Positions 15,607 to 24,941 of a stretch of DNA of 64,000 nucleotides are shown piece after piece (the first letter of the stretch is position 1; every line of letters begins with the position of its first letter). Source of the stretch: Bacillota bacterium (GTDB lineage: Bacteria > Bacillota > Clostridia > Acetivibrionales > DTU013). The DNA lies in the NCBI GenBank assembly GCA_023412915.1, contig JAEZRE010000009.1, positions 1 through 64,000 on the forward strand. Reading direction: 5' to 3'. Position numbers and translations under genes: made by a program. The notes under the pieces were generated by a model. That model ran no database searches, was not told the origin of the DNA, and saw only the letters and a program-made list of their open reading frames with translations.

Positions 15607-17304
15607 CTAAGACTTTAATTGCGGACTGCGACTCATGTACCTGTCGGTAAGCACAGCTGCCTGCTGGCGTTCCGCGGACCCTTTGGCGTTAAAGCTTCCG
15701 CTTCCGACGCCCTCCATCAGGCCGCTGGATAGCGCGTATTCAACGTAGCCCTTAGCCCACGGGGATATTTTATCCTTATCATAAAGACCGTTAACATACC
15801 CGAAGCCGGCGCTACCGTCCAGAGTAACCGCCATGCCTGTATCCCTGGCGCTGAGAGAGCGCACGAACATGGCTGCCATTTCTTCCCGTGTGCATAATTG
15901 TCTGGCACCGAACAGGTCATTCGAAATGCCGTTGACAATTCCGGCTCTGTAGGCGGCTTCGACATAAGGATAAGCCCAATTGCTCTTCGGAACATCCTTG
16001 AAAGTCGGCACATCAGGTAAATCAGACATGTCGATACCCAGAGCCTCCACAAGCAGCTTTATCATTTCAGCGCGGCTTATGGCACGGCGTGGATTGAAAT
16101 GGCCGTTATCATCACCGGAGATGATATTCTTTGCAGCCAGGTTGATGATGGATTGTCTGGCATAATCCGAACAGGAATCAATGTCTTTTATGGAGGTGGT
16201 CTTATCTGCAGCATTTCGCGCCGGCAGCTTCTCCTGTGGCAGTAGTTCGACATACTTCATCGGGATTTGGGTTGTTGTGTTTCCGCGTATCAGAACCCTA
16301 TATTGGCCGTATTCAGCTTCGGTGGAGAGTACGGTAAATTCTTCTCCTTTTACCGCTATATATCCTGAACCGGAAGGATTCACACCAAGCTCGATGCTGT
16401 CTGCCGTTACCCTGACCTTTTGTACGGGCTGGGGTACGATCAGCTGCATTCCGCCGGTGAGCCGCACCTTCGTGGTTTTAATCATGATGCGGCCGGTATA
16501 ATTCACATCATTGTACGCATAGACCGATATATAATAATCGCCGTTGTACAGCTCGGACCCATAGTAATTACCATAGAAGTCATAGCCACTGTTCTTTCCG
16601 TCCCATGAAAAGGAATACGTACCCGGCTTTGCATCCTTTAAGGTCAGTCGGGAACTACCAACGGGAAATCCCATTGAATCGCATATCCAAACCTCAACAT
16701 GCTTCATTCCTTTTGAAAGGGTGACCGTACCGGATACTGTGTCCTGAACACCGTTTGCGTCGGGCGATATTACAAGGCCGTCAAATGAAGCGCCGGTTAC
16801 TATTTGCCTCATTTCTGCCTGAGGTATGCCCCATTCGGAATCCGTTATTGCCAGCGTGACAGGCGCCCTGTATACCTGGACGAATTCGTCCGGAGGGCCG
16901 CTCAGCTCATATGACTTGAACACGACGTAATATCTTCCTTTTGGCGGAATCCTGCCGTTTGCATCTCTTCCATGCCAGGTCACTTCATGCACGCCCGGTT
17001 CAAGGGTCTGCCTTTCGCTGTTGAACAAGTTGTCCCTGGCGTCATAGGAGTTTTGGTAAACGCTTGCAAGCGCTGTCTCGACTTCTGCGGGTCTGGTCAG
17101 TGTGAAACGGATGGTAACGGTAATATCGCTGCCGCTCATGATCGAAACAGCGGTCGGGGTGATGGAGACATTTTCAAACAAAGGCTGGCCGGCCCATGAG
17201 GCGGGGAGGGAATAGCGTATTCCATCGGCCCAGGCAAAGGCGTTTGACGGAATTACTGTCAGTATGAGTAAAAATACTAGAATGGCAGCCGAAATTTTTT
17301 TCAT
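15607..17304 (-). CDS. S-layer-homology protein with FlgD-like Ig modules
   Basis: The 565-residue protein starts MKKISAAILVFLLILTVIPS (signal peptide ending AFA). Two FlgD-like Ig modules follow, recognised by VHEVTWHGRDANGRIPPKGR (about 100-120) and YSFSWDGKNSGYDFYGNYY (about 230-250), then an SH3-like segment (about 325-355). Three SLH motifs occupy about 375-560 (DYARQSIINLAAKNIISGDD; NWAYPYVEAAYRAGIVNGI; WAKGYVEYALSSGLMEGV). SLH domains anchor proteins to pyruvylated wall polymers. The ATG at 17304 follows AGGGGG; the upstream extension lacks support. It is transcribed divergently from another SLH protein 241 bp away, so the two may share regulation. Confidence 0.88.
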   Translation of the reverse strand: MKKISAAILVFLLILTVIPSNAFAWADGIRYSLPASWAGQPLFENVSITPTAVSIMSGSDITVTIRFTLTRPAEVETALASVYQNSYDARDNLFNSERQTLEPGVHEVTWHGRDANGRIPPKGRYYVVFKSYELSGPPDEFVQVYRAPVTLAITDSEWGIPQAEMRQIVTGASFDGLVISPDANGVQDTVSGTVTLSKGMKHVEVWICDSMGFPVGSSRLTLKDAKPGTYSFSWDGKNSGYDFYGNYYGSELYNGDYYISVYAYNDVNYTGRIMIKTTKVRLTGGMQLIVPQPVQKVRVTADSIELGVNPSGSGYIAVKGEEFTVLSTEAEYGQYRVLIRGNTTTQIPMKYVELLPQEKLPARNAADKTTSIKDIDSCSDYARQSIINLAAKNIISGDDNGHFNPRRAISRAEMIKLLVEALGIDMSDLPDVPTFKDVPKSNWAYPYVEAAYRAGIVNGISNDLFGARQLCTREEMAAMFVRSLSARDTGMAVTLDGSAGFGYVNGLYDKDKISPWAKGYVEYALSSGLMEGVGSGSFNAKGSAERQQAAVLTDRYMSRSPQLKS

Positions 17305-17545
17305 TTTGTCATATCCCCCTGTGATGATGCAGTAATAAAACATCGATAACGCCGCTTTCGCCTGATTATATAATTACGATAATAGAACGCATCGTCCAGT
17401 TCAAGCTGTAAAAAATGGGTTGGCTCTGTGCAAGACTATCGTAAGCTGGAACTATTTGCGTGTATATCTTGTCGGTACAGCGTGCTAAAATTCTAGCTGT
17501 CTAGTATTAAGCATTATCCTCATTTTCTTAAACCGGAGAGTTAAT

Positions 17546-20500
17546 ATGTTCACAAAAATGGAAAGCCCAAAAACGTCTTTTCGCCTTGTCATTTCTACCT
17601 TGGCTCTGGTATTCGTCATCGGACTGTTCTGCTCTGAGGCCTATGCCGCTACTTTCAAGGATATCGACAAAAGCTCGTCCTATGCAAGGCAGGCTATATT
17701 AAAGCTGGCGGACATCAATATCGTCAGCGGTGACAAAGGGAGCTTCAACCCGAAGGATACGGTAACCAGAGCACAGATGGCGGCTTTCCTGGTAAAAGGG
17801 TTAGGCCTGGATACTGCCAGGATACCCCAAAATCCTACCTTCAACGATGTTCCCAAAACGCATTGGGCCTATAAATATGTGGAGGCGGCCTATAGAGAGG
17901 GTATAATCGATGGGATCGCCCCTGGGAAATTCGCACCGGACCAGAAATGTACGAGAGAACAGATGGCGAAGATGTTTGTGAACTCCCTCAACAATACTGC
18001 TGCTAGTCAGACGCCCCAAAACAGCTTCCCTTCACTCGACAAATTCAAAGACTCGTACAGGATTTCATCCTGGGCGAAGCCATATGTTGCAGCTGCAGTG
18101 CAAAATGGGGTGATGGAAGGCACAAGCAACGCTACTTTTTCTCCGGAGCTTTCAGCAACAAGAGAACAGACTGCAGTGGTTACTGACAGGTTTATAAAGC
18201 CTGATCCTGCAAATGACACAGACACGTCGCCGGAAATCGCGATAGACGCCCACCAGAATGCGATTGTTTACAATTTTGCCAGTCCTGTGAGCAATCTGAG
18301 CATCCATAAAATAACGGACTCCAGCGGTAAGGAGATTCAGGGCGACTTTCTCTACCTCTATGGGATCAAAGGAAGCGGTGGGGGCATAACGCCGCTTGAA
18401 AGCGATGGGCCTCTGGTACAGGCGGTGCCGCAGGATTTGATGCTTGAGAAGGGCCGGACGTATAACATCGTTTATTCATATATAACCATGGACAGTGTCA
18501 AAAAGATAATCTATACCGAGAAAACTGTTACCCTGTCGGACGAATTGTATCCATCAGAACTCCTGGCTTATATGAGTATACCGGCGGGCGATAACGGAGG
18601 GGGCTTGCCGGCGGATGGAAACGCAAGCAGCTATGACGGCAATTATGCCAATTGGGGACTTGCGGCTTCGGATGGAGTCTGGACCTACTTTTCAGATCCG
18701 GTTTTAAACCAATCCAAGGTATCGGGGATGGATGCGGATGGCTTGTTCAAGATGAGGCCGGACGGAAGCGGCCTTGCGAAAATAAGTGATGACAATGCCA
18801 TGTACATCAATTTCTCGGATGGCTGGCTCTATTACAGGAGCCAGAATGACGGCGGCCATATATGGAAAATGAAGCCCGACGGGTCTTCGCGATCCCGCCT
18901 GAATACTGATAATTCAACCAACCTGTTGCTTTCAGGCCAATGGATATATTATACCAATTCCAGCGATAATGGAAGACTTTATCGGATCGGAAAGGATGGC
19001 AACGGCAAAGTACCTTTGAATAATTGTAATACCCCTTACGCTGCGCTGGAAGGCGACTGGATTTACTACAGCAACGCAGCGGACGGGTACAAGCTTTATA
19101 AAATTAAAACAGACGGCTCGGGAAATACCAAGCTTGGCGATGATGGCGCCAGGGAAGTCAATGTGGCAAACGGCTGGGTGTATTATATCCAGTCGCCTGT
19201 GAACAGCGATCCTGCCGCCGGTTACCGCTTGTATAAGATCAAAACGGACGGTACGGGAAGAACCCAACTCAACAATTACAGAACAGGCACATTGAATGTT
19301 TCCGGCGGGTGGATATATTATACCCTTTTCGACACGCTTATGAACAAGTTCGGCGTATACAGGATGAAACCGGATGGCACAGGGAGTGTAAAGCTTTTAA
19401 ACAAGAACTCCGATATCAATATCTCTTCAGGCTGGCTATACTTTGAAAATGGCCGTGACAGCTATTGGAGGATGAGGACGGATGGCTCGGAGCCACAATG
19501 GATCGGGATTGGAAAAGAAGGAACGGCACCGGATCCGGTGACACCCGACTATTTACCCCTGCCCGGCGCTGCCTTTACTCTTGGATCTGCCGAGGATGAA
19601 TTAAATATACTCATGGGTTATGGGAGCGTATACGGCGGTGTCATCTATGACGGGAACATCAACTCCGAGCCAAACTTGGTACACGTTTTAAGCTACCCTG
19701 ACGGTTCAACAGTGACCATAATAAAAATCAATAGTAAAAATGTAGTTGGGGGCTGGAACAATAAAGGCTCGCTAAAGGTCGACATGGGAAAGGCCGACCT
19801 TGATGCGGCGCCCTTTACGCTGGGCTCGGATATGTACTCTGTCGTAAAAGCCATGGGTACTCCCGATTACCTTGAGAGTGGAGTATGGAGGTATAACGGC
19901 AAGGGAGAGATACGTTTCGACGAAAACTCAAATGTAAAGGGTTGGGATAGCATTAACAGCGGCTTGAAGGTAACACTGGCGGAAAAAGTGCAGGACGCGC
20001 CTAACTTCGGCCTTGGTTCAACCAAAGCTGATGTTTTGGCGGCGATGGGAACGCCTAGCAAGGTGGGCACATACTATTTAAACAGCGCTATTAACGGTGA
20101 ATACGGTTTCGGCGACTCCTATGTCGTATTTGATTCTGACGGCAGGATTATTAAAATCTACAACATAGGAAATAATCTGCATATTGACGGGCCACGGGAT
20201 CCGGATGCCCCGCCTGTAACAATCGGATCGACAGAAGACGATGTTCTGAATGCCATGGGACCACCGCATTTTATTGATCGGAACTCCTTTTGGGATTACG
20301 AGGATTCGTTTATCCAATTTGATCAAAATGGTCTTGTTTCATATATTAATAATACCGACGGAAATATCAAGGTATCAAATGCCGGATTTGATCCAAAGGC
20401 GCCTCCCTTTACAAGGGGATCGACCATGGAGGATGTGGCAAGAGCGGCTGGAGTGCCGGAAACTATTTACACCTATAAGGACCTCCTCGGGAATATTTAT

Positions 20501-21682
20501 ACCCAATGGCGGGCTTATGGGAATAATGGAGATTACAATGTATATTTCAACCGGGAAAACAAAGTTGCATATTGGTTTGCAGGCAGTTATGGATCAACCG
20601 CCTGGACACCGGATCCGAATCTGCCGCCGGTGAATGTAGGGTCTGACAAGGATGCTGTCGCAGATACTCTGGGACAGCCACAAAACTGGAAATATGAAAG
20701 TGCCATCTGGTATTACGGCAGTTCTGCCATACATTTCGATAGCAAAGGCAGAGTCTGCTCATGGGAAAACTATGACAACCTGAAAATAGGCATATCACGG
20801 GACAGTAACCCGGCTGCAAAGATTTATCCCGGCTCTGACCTGGAAACTGTGGAGTCTGTTCTGGGAGCTCCTGCCATACTCAAGGTCGACCTTAATAATA
20901 ATTATACCTACGATGCAGTATACGGCAGTTCACATGTTTACTTTGACGTTAACTGCAAAGTTATTGGCTGGTATGATGGAGGAGACCTCAGACAAAGTTT
21001 GCCTGAAAGTACGGGAGAAAGCATTCCGATCAGGCTGGGCACTGCGCAGTCGGATGTTTTGAAGTCGCTCGGCGCACCCGATTCGGCATATCCGAAGGAC
21101 CGCTTTGAAAGAAGCGATGCGACCTGGAACTATGGAGATTCCAATATCAGGTTTGATACAAATGGCTTGGTAATAGGCTGGGACAACATGGGAAACCTCA
21201 AACTGGAACCGGATAGCTCTGAACCGGGGGCGCCTTTGATAAAGCAGGGCTCTACTGAAGACGATGTAGAGAAAGCTATGGGTACTCCCGATGGAGTGGG
21301 CGGGATCACGGATCACAAATTCGTTTATGGTTTGGCGGGCAGCGTTAATCGGGACTATGCCGTGGTGACAAAAATTATTTTCAGGTATGGAGATTCCTAT
21401 ATAGGCTTTGATTATAATGACAATGTATGCGCATGGATGGATACGGGAAACTTAAGCATAGAGAGAGTACAGCCTGACCAATCTGCGGCAAATATAACTG
21501 TCGGGTCTTCGAAGCAGGACGTTATAAATGCTATGGGAACCCCTGATAATTTATACGGCGATGTGTTTTATTATGGTCAATATTTTGAGATTTGGACCTA
21601 CGGGACATCATATATAGAATTTGATTCCAATGGAAGGGTAAAGGCTTGGAAAAACGACGGCGGACTTAAGGTGGCTGCTTAA
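17546..21682 (+). CDS. Giant S-layer protein: SLH, beta-propeller and ten BamE-like repeats
   Basis: The 1378-residue protein opens with a signal peptide (about 1-35) and three SLH motifs (about 36-220). Residues 380-670 are a propeller-like DUF5050 region with repeated GWIYYxxxxDxxxLYKIKTDG units. From about 680 to the end, ten tandem modules of 55-80 residues repeat the pattern G(S/T)-x-x-D-V-x-x-x-(M/L)G-x-P ... W-x-YG-x-S-x-(I/V)-x-FD-x-x-G-x-V-x-x-W, ending (L)K(V/L). The first half of the pattern is the BamE/SmpA signature known from outer-membrane assembly; here it is surface-attached in a Gram-positive. The ATG at 17546 follows CCGGAGAG. Ligand and role are unknown. A terminator follows at 21726. 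Confidence 0.85.
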   Translation: MFTKMESPKTSFRLVISTLALVFVIGLFCSEAYAATFKDIDKSSSYARQAILKLADINIVSGDKGSFNPKDTVTRAQMAAFLVKGLGLDTARIPQNPTFNDVPKTHWAYKYVEAAYREGIIDGIAPGKFAPDQKCTREQMAKMFVNSLNNTAASQTPQNSFPSLDKFKDSYRISSWAKPYVAAAVQNGVMEGTSNATFSPELSATREQTAVVTDRFIKPDPANDTDTSPEIAIDAHQNAIVYNFASPVSNLSIHKITDSSGKEIQGDFLYLYGIKGSGGGITPLESDGPLVQAVPQDLMLEKGRTYNIVYSYITMDSVKKIIYTEKTVTLSDELYPSELLAYMSIPAGDNGGGLPADGNASSYDGNYANWGLAASDGVWTYFSDPVLNQSKVSGMDADGLFKMRPDGSGLAKISDDNAMYINFSDGWLYYRSQNDGGHIWKMKPDGSSRSRLNTDNSTNLLLSGQWIYYTNSSDNGRLYRIGKDGNGKVPLNNCNTPYAALEGDWIYYSNAADGYKLYKIKTDGSGNTKLGDDGAREVNVANGWVYYIQSPVNSDPAAGYRLYKIKTDGTGRTQLNNYRTGTLNVSGGWIYYTLFDTLMNKFGVYRMKPDGTGSVKLLNKNSDINISSGWLYFENGRDSYWRMRTDGSEPQWIGIGKEGTAPDPVTPDYLPLPGAAFTLGSAEDELNILMGYGSVYGGVIYDGNINSEPNLVHVLSYPDGSTVTIIKINSKNVVGGWNNKGSLKVDMGKADLDAAPFTLGSDMYSVVKAMGTPDYLESGVWRYNGKGEIRFDENSNVKGWDSINSGLKVTLAEKVQDAPNFGLGSTKADVLAAMGTPSKVGTYYLNSAINGEYGFGDSYVVFDSDGRIIKIYNIGNNLHIDGPRDPDAPPVTIGSTEDDVLNAMGPPHFIDRNSFWDYEDSFIQFDQNGLVSYINNTDGNIKVSNAGFDPKAPPFTRGSTMEDVARAAGVPETIYTYKDLLGNIYTQWRAYGNNGDYNVYFNRENKVAYWFAGSYGSTAWTPDPNLPPVNVGSDKDAVADTLGQPQNWKYESAIWYYGSSAIHFDSKGRVCSWENYDNLKIGISRDSNPAAKIYPGSDLETVESVLGAPAILKVDLNNNYTYDAVYGSSHVYFDVNCKVIGWYDGGDLRQSLPESTGESIPIRLGTAQSDVLKSLGAPDSAYPKDRFERSDATWNYGDSNIRFDTNGLVIGWDNMGNLKLEPDSSEPGAPLIKQGSTEDDVEKAMGTPDGVGGITDHKFVYGLAGSVNRDYAVVTKIIFRYGDSYIGFDYNDNVCAWMDTGNLSIERVQPDQSAANITVGSSKQDVINAMGTPDNLYGDVFYYGQYFEIWTYGTSYIEFDSNGRVKAWKNDGGLKVAA

Positions 21683-21725
21683 CAGGCACCCTCTTCCGCC
21701 ATTGAATTTTAATAGTAGAATCGAC

Positions 21726-21758
21726 AAAAGCAGCGTGCCTCAGGTACCCTGCTTTTTT
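21726..21758 (+). terminator. Terminator of the giant SLH gene
   Basis: AAAAGCAG, then GTGCC tca GGTAC, then CTGCTTTT make a nearly continuous stem followed by T residues. Confidence 0.85.
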
Positions 21759-21941
21759 GATTTTGGCATCACATCGCAGTAAAAATAATCTTGTGTCATT
21801 TCACATCAGGAGGATTGCTCTTCAAGGCCTATCGCTTAAGCTTGTAAAGAGAAGGCTTAAATGGGCGGAATCTGATGATGTGCTTTTGGGATGATATTAT
21901 AAAACAGCCGCCCATGAATTGAAAAGTTGTAGGAGGTAAAC

Positions 21942-23699
21942 ATGAAAAAATCTTATCGTTTTATCGTACTTGCGGTTATTGTCGCATATATGCTTTTGCT
22001 GTGCTCATGTATCCAGCTTAAACGGGTCAGTGGAGACGCACAGCCGGGCATGGCCGGCGCGGCTACGGTATCTGAGTCGATTGATCAGTCGGGACACGAC
22101 GATGTTGAGGCAGTAACGGATGATAAGTCAACATTGCCACCCGGGCTTTCCGAAAGCGTGCTGGGGAGTGTCAGCTTCACGCCGGATACCGCGCGCGCTG
22201 CAAAAGGCGAATACCTCCCCGGCGAAGACGGACTAACGCTGGAGGTCACCGATGCGCAGGGTATCAAATGGAGTCTGGAGATTCCGGCCGGCGCGGTTCC
22301 CTCTGAGGAGACCGTCTCTATGACTGCGCTGGGAGGTATAAAGGGAGATGTGCTGACCAAGGTGAAAAGCGGCGTATTGCTGGAGCCCGACGGGCTGCAG
22401 TTTGTCAGAGCCGCCAGGCTGACCGTTTCAGGGCCGGGTATAGACGATCTGGTGCTGCTGACGGCAGATCATGGCGGTGGCCGGCTGACAATTGAGCCCG
22501 GCGTACGGAGCGGCGGCAATGTAACTATAGGGCTTCTGCATTTTTCATCTTCCTTTGCCGGCGATAAGGACGATCCTGCCATGGACGGCAAGAAATCAGA
22601 AATGACAAAGGCGCTTAAGGAATCAATGAAGAAGATAAAGGAATATCTTGGAGAACCTGTCGATGCTCCCGCCCCGCCTGATATTTCTTTCAAATGCAGT
22701 GAGAATAACTGCGCCGAGCCGGACATGACAGCACTCGATGCATATATGAAGGCCTTTATGGAACCTGAGCAGCAGTATGCAGAGGAGCTTCACCGGGCTG
22801 CTACTAGTTATGGGTTTGTCGTGGGTACCGATGGCATGTACAATGAGGCGATGGAACTTCTTAAATCATTATCTTCCCGTCTTGCAAAAAAAGCGGATAA
22901 ACTGATACAGCAATACAGCTATCAGCCTGAAAAATGTCTGGCAGTGAGCAGGGTGGTGCTCAAGGGTCTGACCTGGTGTCAAAATTATGGTGCCGAACTG
23001 GATTACGACAGCTACTTTCAGACCATTGCTACGTGGCTTGATAAAACGGCGGACAAATATCTCAAGGACCTCCGGGAACAGCACGATTTCAAGGCTGTAC
23101 ATGCCATTCTGCGTGTGGGAAGGGAAGCTGAGCTGCTAGGGGGAAAAGGCCGCGATTATATCAGTGAAGTAGAAAAGGCTATGCGGATGATGGTCCGGTT
23201 CGATACGACTATAACAGTCGGGGGGGCAGACTTAGTGTATGACCTGAAAGGTGAAGCGGAGGTTCCGTATGTATTTTCGGCAGCTTACCAGACTGGGACC
23301 GGCACTGGCAGATACACGGGCTTCAAGACGCCGGAGGAGGATGTGCAGCTTGTGCTGTCCGGCTTTGATGTGACGGTGTTCATAGAGGATTTCAATCCCT
23401 GCAAGGCTGAAGAAATAAAAGTATACATCGACAAATTCGGGCCCGAAATGGATACCTATACCGCTAAAGGATACTCGGCGCCGGCCGGTACCGGACTGGC
23501 CTGGACCTCCGGCAGGTGGGCATTTTCGGATAAGGCCGCTCAGGACGTGGCGCAGGCGGTCGGCTCATCCGACATGCTTTTCCGCTTTGAACTGCCCTTC
23601 ACAAACGGCAGCCAGATCATGGCCGAACAGGAGTACAACGTGCCCATAAGCGAAGCGAAGTTCAGATACCATCTCGTACTGGAGCATAAGCCGCAATAA
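21942..23699 (+). CDS. Lipoprotein with a ZU5-like domain
   Basis: The 585-residue product has a lipoprotein signal (VAYMLLLCSC, lipidated cysteine about 22-24), so it should sit on the outer face of the membrane. Residues about 85-205 resemble a ZU5 fold: WSLEIPAGAVPSEETVSMTA followed by VKSGVLLEPDGLQFVRAARL. The middle (about 210-420) is helical and polar; the C-terminal 150 residues look beta-rich. I do not recognise a specific family for the whole protein. ATG at 21942 follows AGGAGGTAAAC. It stands alone; 21759-21941 upstream holds no recognised gene. Confidence 0.7.
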   Translation: MKKSYRFIVLAVIVAYMLLLCSCIQLKRVSGDAQPGMAGAATVSESIDQSGHDDVEAVTDDKSTLPPGLSESVLGSVSFTPDTARAAKGEYLPGEDGLTLEVTDAQGIKWSLEIPAGAVPSEETVSMTALGGIKGDVLTKVKSGVLLEPDGLQFVRAARLTVSGPGIDDLVLLTADHGGGRLTIEPGVRSGGNVTIGLLHFSSSFAGDKDDPAMDGKKSEMTKALKESMKKIKEYLGEPVDAPAPPDISFKCSENNCAEPDMTALDAYMKAFMEPEQQYAEELHRAATSYGFVVGTDGMYNEAMELLKSLSSRLAKKADKLIQQYSYQPEKCLAVSRVVLKGLTWCQNYGAELDYDSYFQTIATWLDKTADKYLKDLREQHDFKAVHAILRVGREAELLGGKGRDYISEVEKAMRMMVRFDTTITVGGADLVYDLKGEAEVPYVFSAAYQTGTGTGRYTGFKTPEEDVQLVLSGFDVTVFIEDFNPCKAEEIKVYIDKFGPEMDTYTAKGYSAPAGTGLAWTSGRWAFSDKAAQDVAQAVGSSDMLFRFELPFTNGSQIMAEQEYNVPISEAKFRYHLVLEHKPQ

Positions 23700-23800
23700 T
23701 ATAGGCGGGGGGCGATAACGCAAGCAGGGACGGTTTGATGTGCCTGTTGATCTGAGAGGTGTTCCCACGACGCAGAGTTCAAGATATCGCAAGTGCTATT

Positions 23801-23838
23801 AAAAGACTGAAATCCAGTACCTGATTTCAGTCTTTTAT
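23801..23838 (+). terminator. Bidirectional terminator
   Basis: AAAAGACTGAAATC (23801-23814) and GATTTCAGTCTTTT (23823-23836) form a perfect 14-bp stem. The A- and T-rich ends could terminate both the lipoprotein gene and the convergent spore-protein gene. Confidence 0.85.
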
Positions 23839-23941
23839 ATTGCCATGAAGTCTTCGATACATGTTTACATAAATCATCAATTATGCTTGACAGGACGCCC
23901 CCCTGTATGAGCTCATAGCTATTTACTTATGATTTATTCCT

Positions 23942-24757
23942 TTATCTCAAATATCTCCTGTTATAGCCAAAACCTCTTCTATATTTCAAATTGCTGAAAT
24001 CGGCTTTATGCACTTTGATCTGTTGGTTTTGCAGCAATTTTAACCGTACGCGTATCACCATTTTTTCTACCAGGCAATCAAAAAGATGTTCGTTGGGCAT
24101 TAGGAACTTTGAAGGGCCTTTTTTAATATCCACTTCCGTAATTTTCGCATCCACCAGTTCGCAAAATACTTTTTCCGAGAAGCGTTCATAGTGTTCATAT
24201 TCGTATTCGCAAGGGTCATGCCCGATGATCTTCTCTTCACACGGAGAGCACTCATTCTTCATATGACCGAATATTTCGAGTTCCTTTGTGAAACCGGGTT
24301 CATAAAATTCAGGAGAACTAATGAAATCAACTTCTGTTACACATTCAAACGGTACCATGACTGTTGTATGGCGAATATCTCCGCATAAGCCGTAACCAGT
24401 AGGTGATTGGCCGGCCGCTGTAGCGTATTCGATATTCTTCCTTACAAACCCGCCGATGAACAGTTTTCCTTTTCTGCATTTATCAATGTTGATCAATTTG
24501 CATTGGTTCAAAAACAGATTTTTCTTTATCCGTTTGATTTCTAATGCAGGCTCATCTAATGATATTTCGGCCTCGACATTGATTTCAATTTCAGGCTCCG
24601 CTATAAGAACAGGTACTTTAGCTATGAGCCCGTCACATATGTCATAACAGTGTACATTCTTGCTTTCACTTTCAGGCAGCGTTTTCGCATTATAGACTTT
24701 GGATTTGCATACCTTTCCGTCAAGGCACTCTTTTCCGAAAGCATCATTTTCCATCAT
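23942..24757 (-). CDS. CsxC-like spore-surface protein
   Basis: The 271-residue protein is cysteine-containing with no signal peptide. It has VPVLIAEPEIEINVEAEISL (about 48-68), the ALEIKRIKKNLFLNQCKLIN stretch and a KGKLFIGGFVRKNIEYATA segment. This layout resembles clostridial CsxC-like and SPOCS-related spore coat or exosporium proteins. The tail is rich in Arg and Tyr (RRGFGYNRRYLR), typical of coat proteins. ATG at 24757 (or 24754) follows AGAGGGGG. A sigma-K-type promoter upstream supports mother-cell expression late in sporulation. Family assignment is from memory, so moderately sure. Confidence 0.65.
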   Translation of the reverse strand: MMENDAFGKECLDGKVCKSKVYNAKTLPESESKNVHCYDICDGLIAKVPVLIAEPEIEINVEAEISLDEPALEIKRIKKNLFLNQCKLINIDKCRKGKLFIGGFVRKNIEYATAAGQSPTGYGLCGDIRHTTVMVPFECVTEVDFISSPEFYEPGFTKELEIFGHMKNECSPCEEKIIGHDPCEYEYEHYERFSEKVFCELVDAKITEVDIKKGPSKFLMPNEHLFDCLVEKMVIRVRLKLLQNQQIKVHKADFSNLKYRRGFGYNRRYLR

Positions 24758-24801
24758 ATCAAAACCCCCTCTGTTCTAAAATAGATATTGGTGTTGTATT
24801 T

Positions 24802-24830
24802 TATAGTATGTTGGTTTCCCATAATATGTG
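24802..24830 (-). promoter_or_regulatory. Candidate sigma-K sporulation promoter
   Basis: On the minus strand CACA, a 16-bp spacer and CATACTATA match the sigma-K consensus (mACm, 16-17 bp, CATAnnnTA). It is 45 bp upstream of the CsxC-like gene, in the right orientation. Confidence 0.55.
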
Positions 24831-24941
24831 ATTATGTAAACTTTCACTCAATTCATCGATATAAAAGGATTTCTTAATGTATTAACATAATTGTAAATTC
24901 ATGAATAGTATGAATTATGATATCGTTTGGCGCGTGATGTT

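Noticed and set aside
23775..23787. GAGTTCAAGATAT, identical to the intron at 687-699, suggesting a second group I intron
   Set aside because: The P7 partner bases TATAGTC are not kept (TATCGCA), no other intron element is nearby, and a 13-nt match within 64 kb is not improbable.
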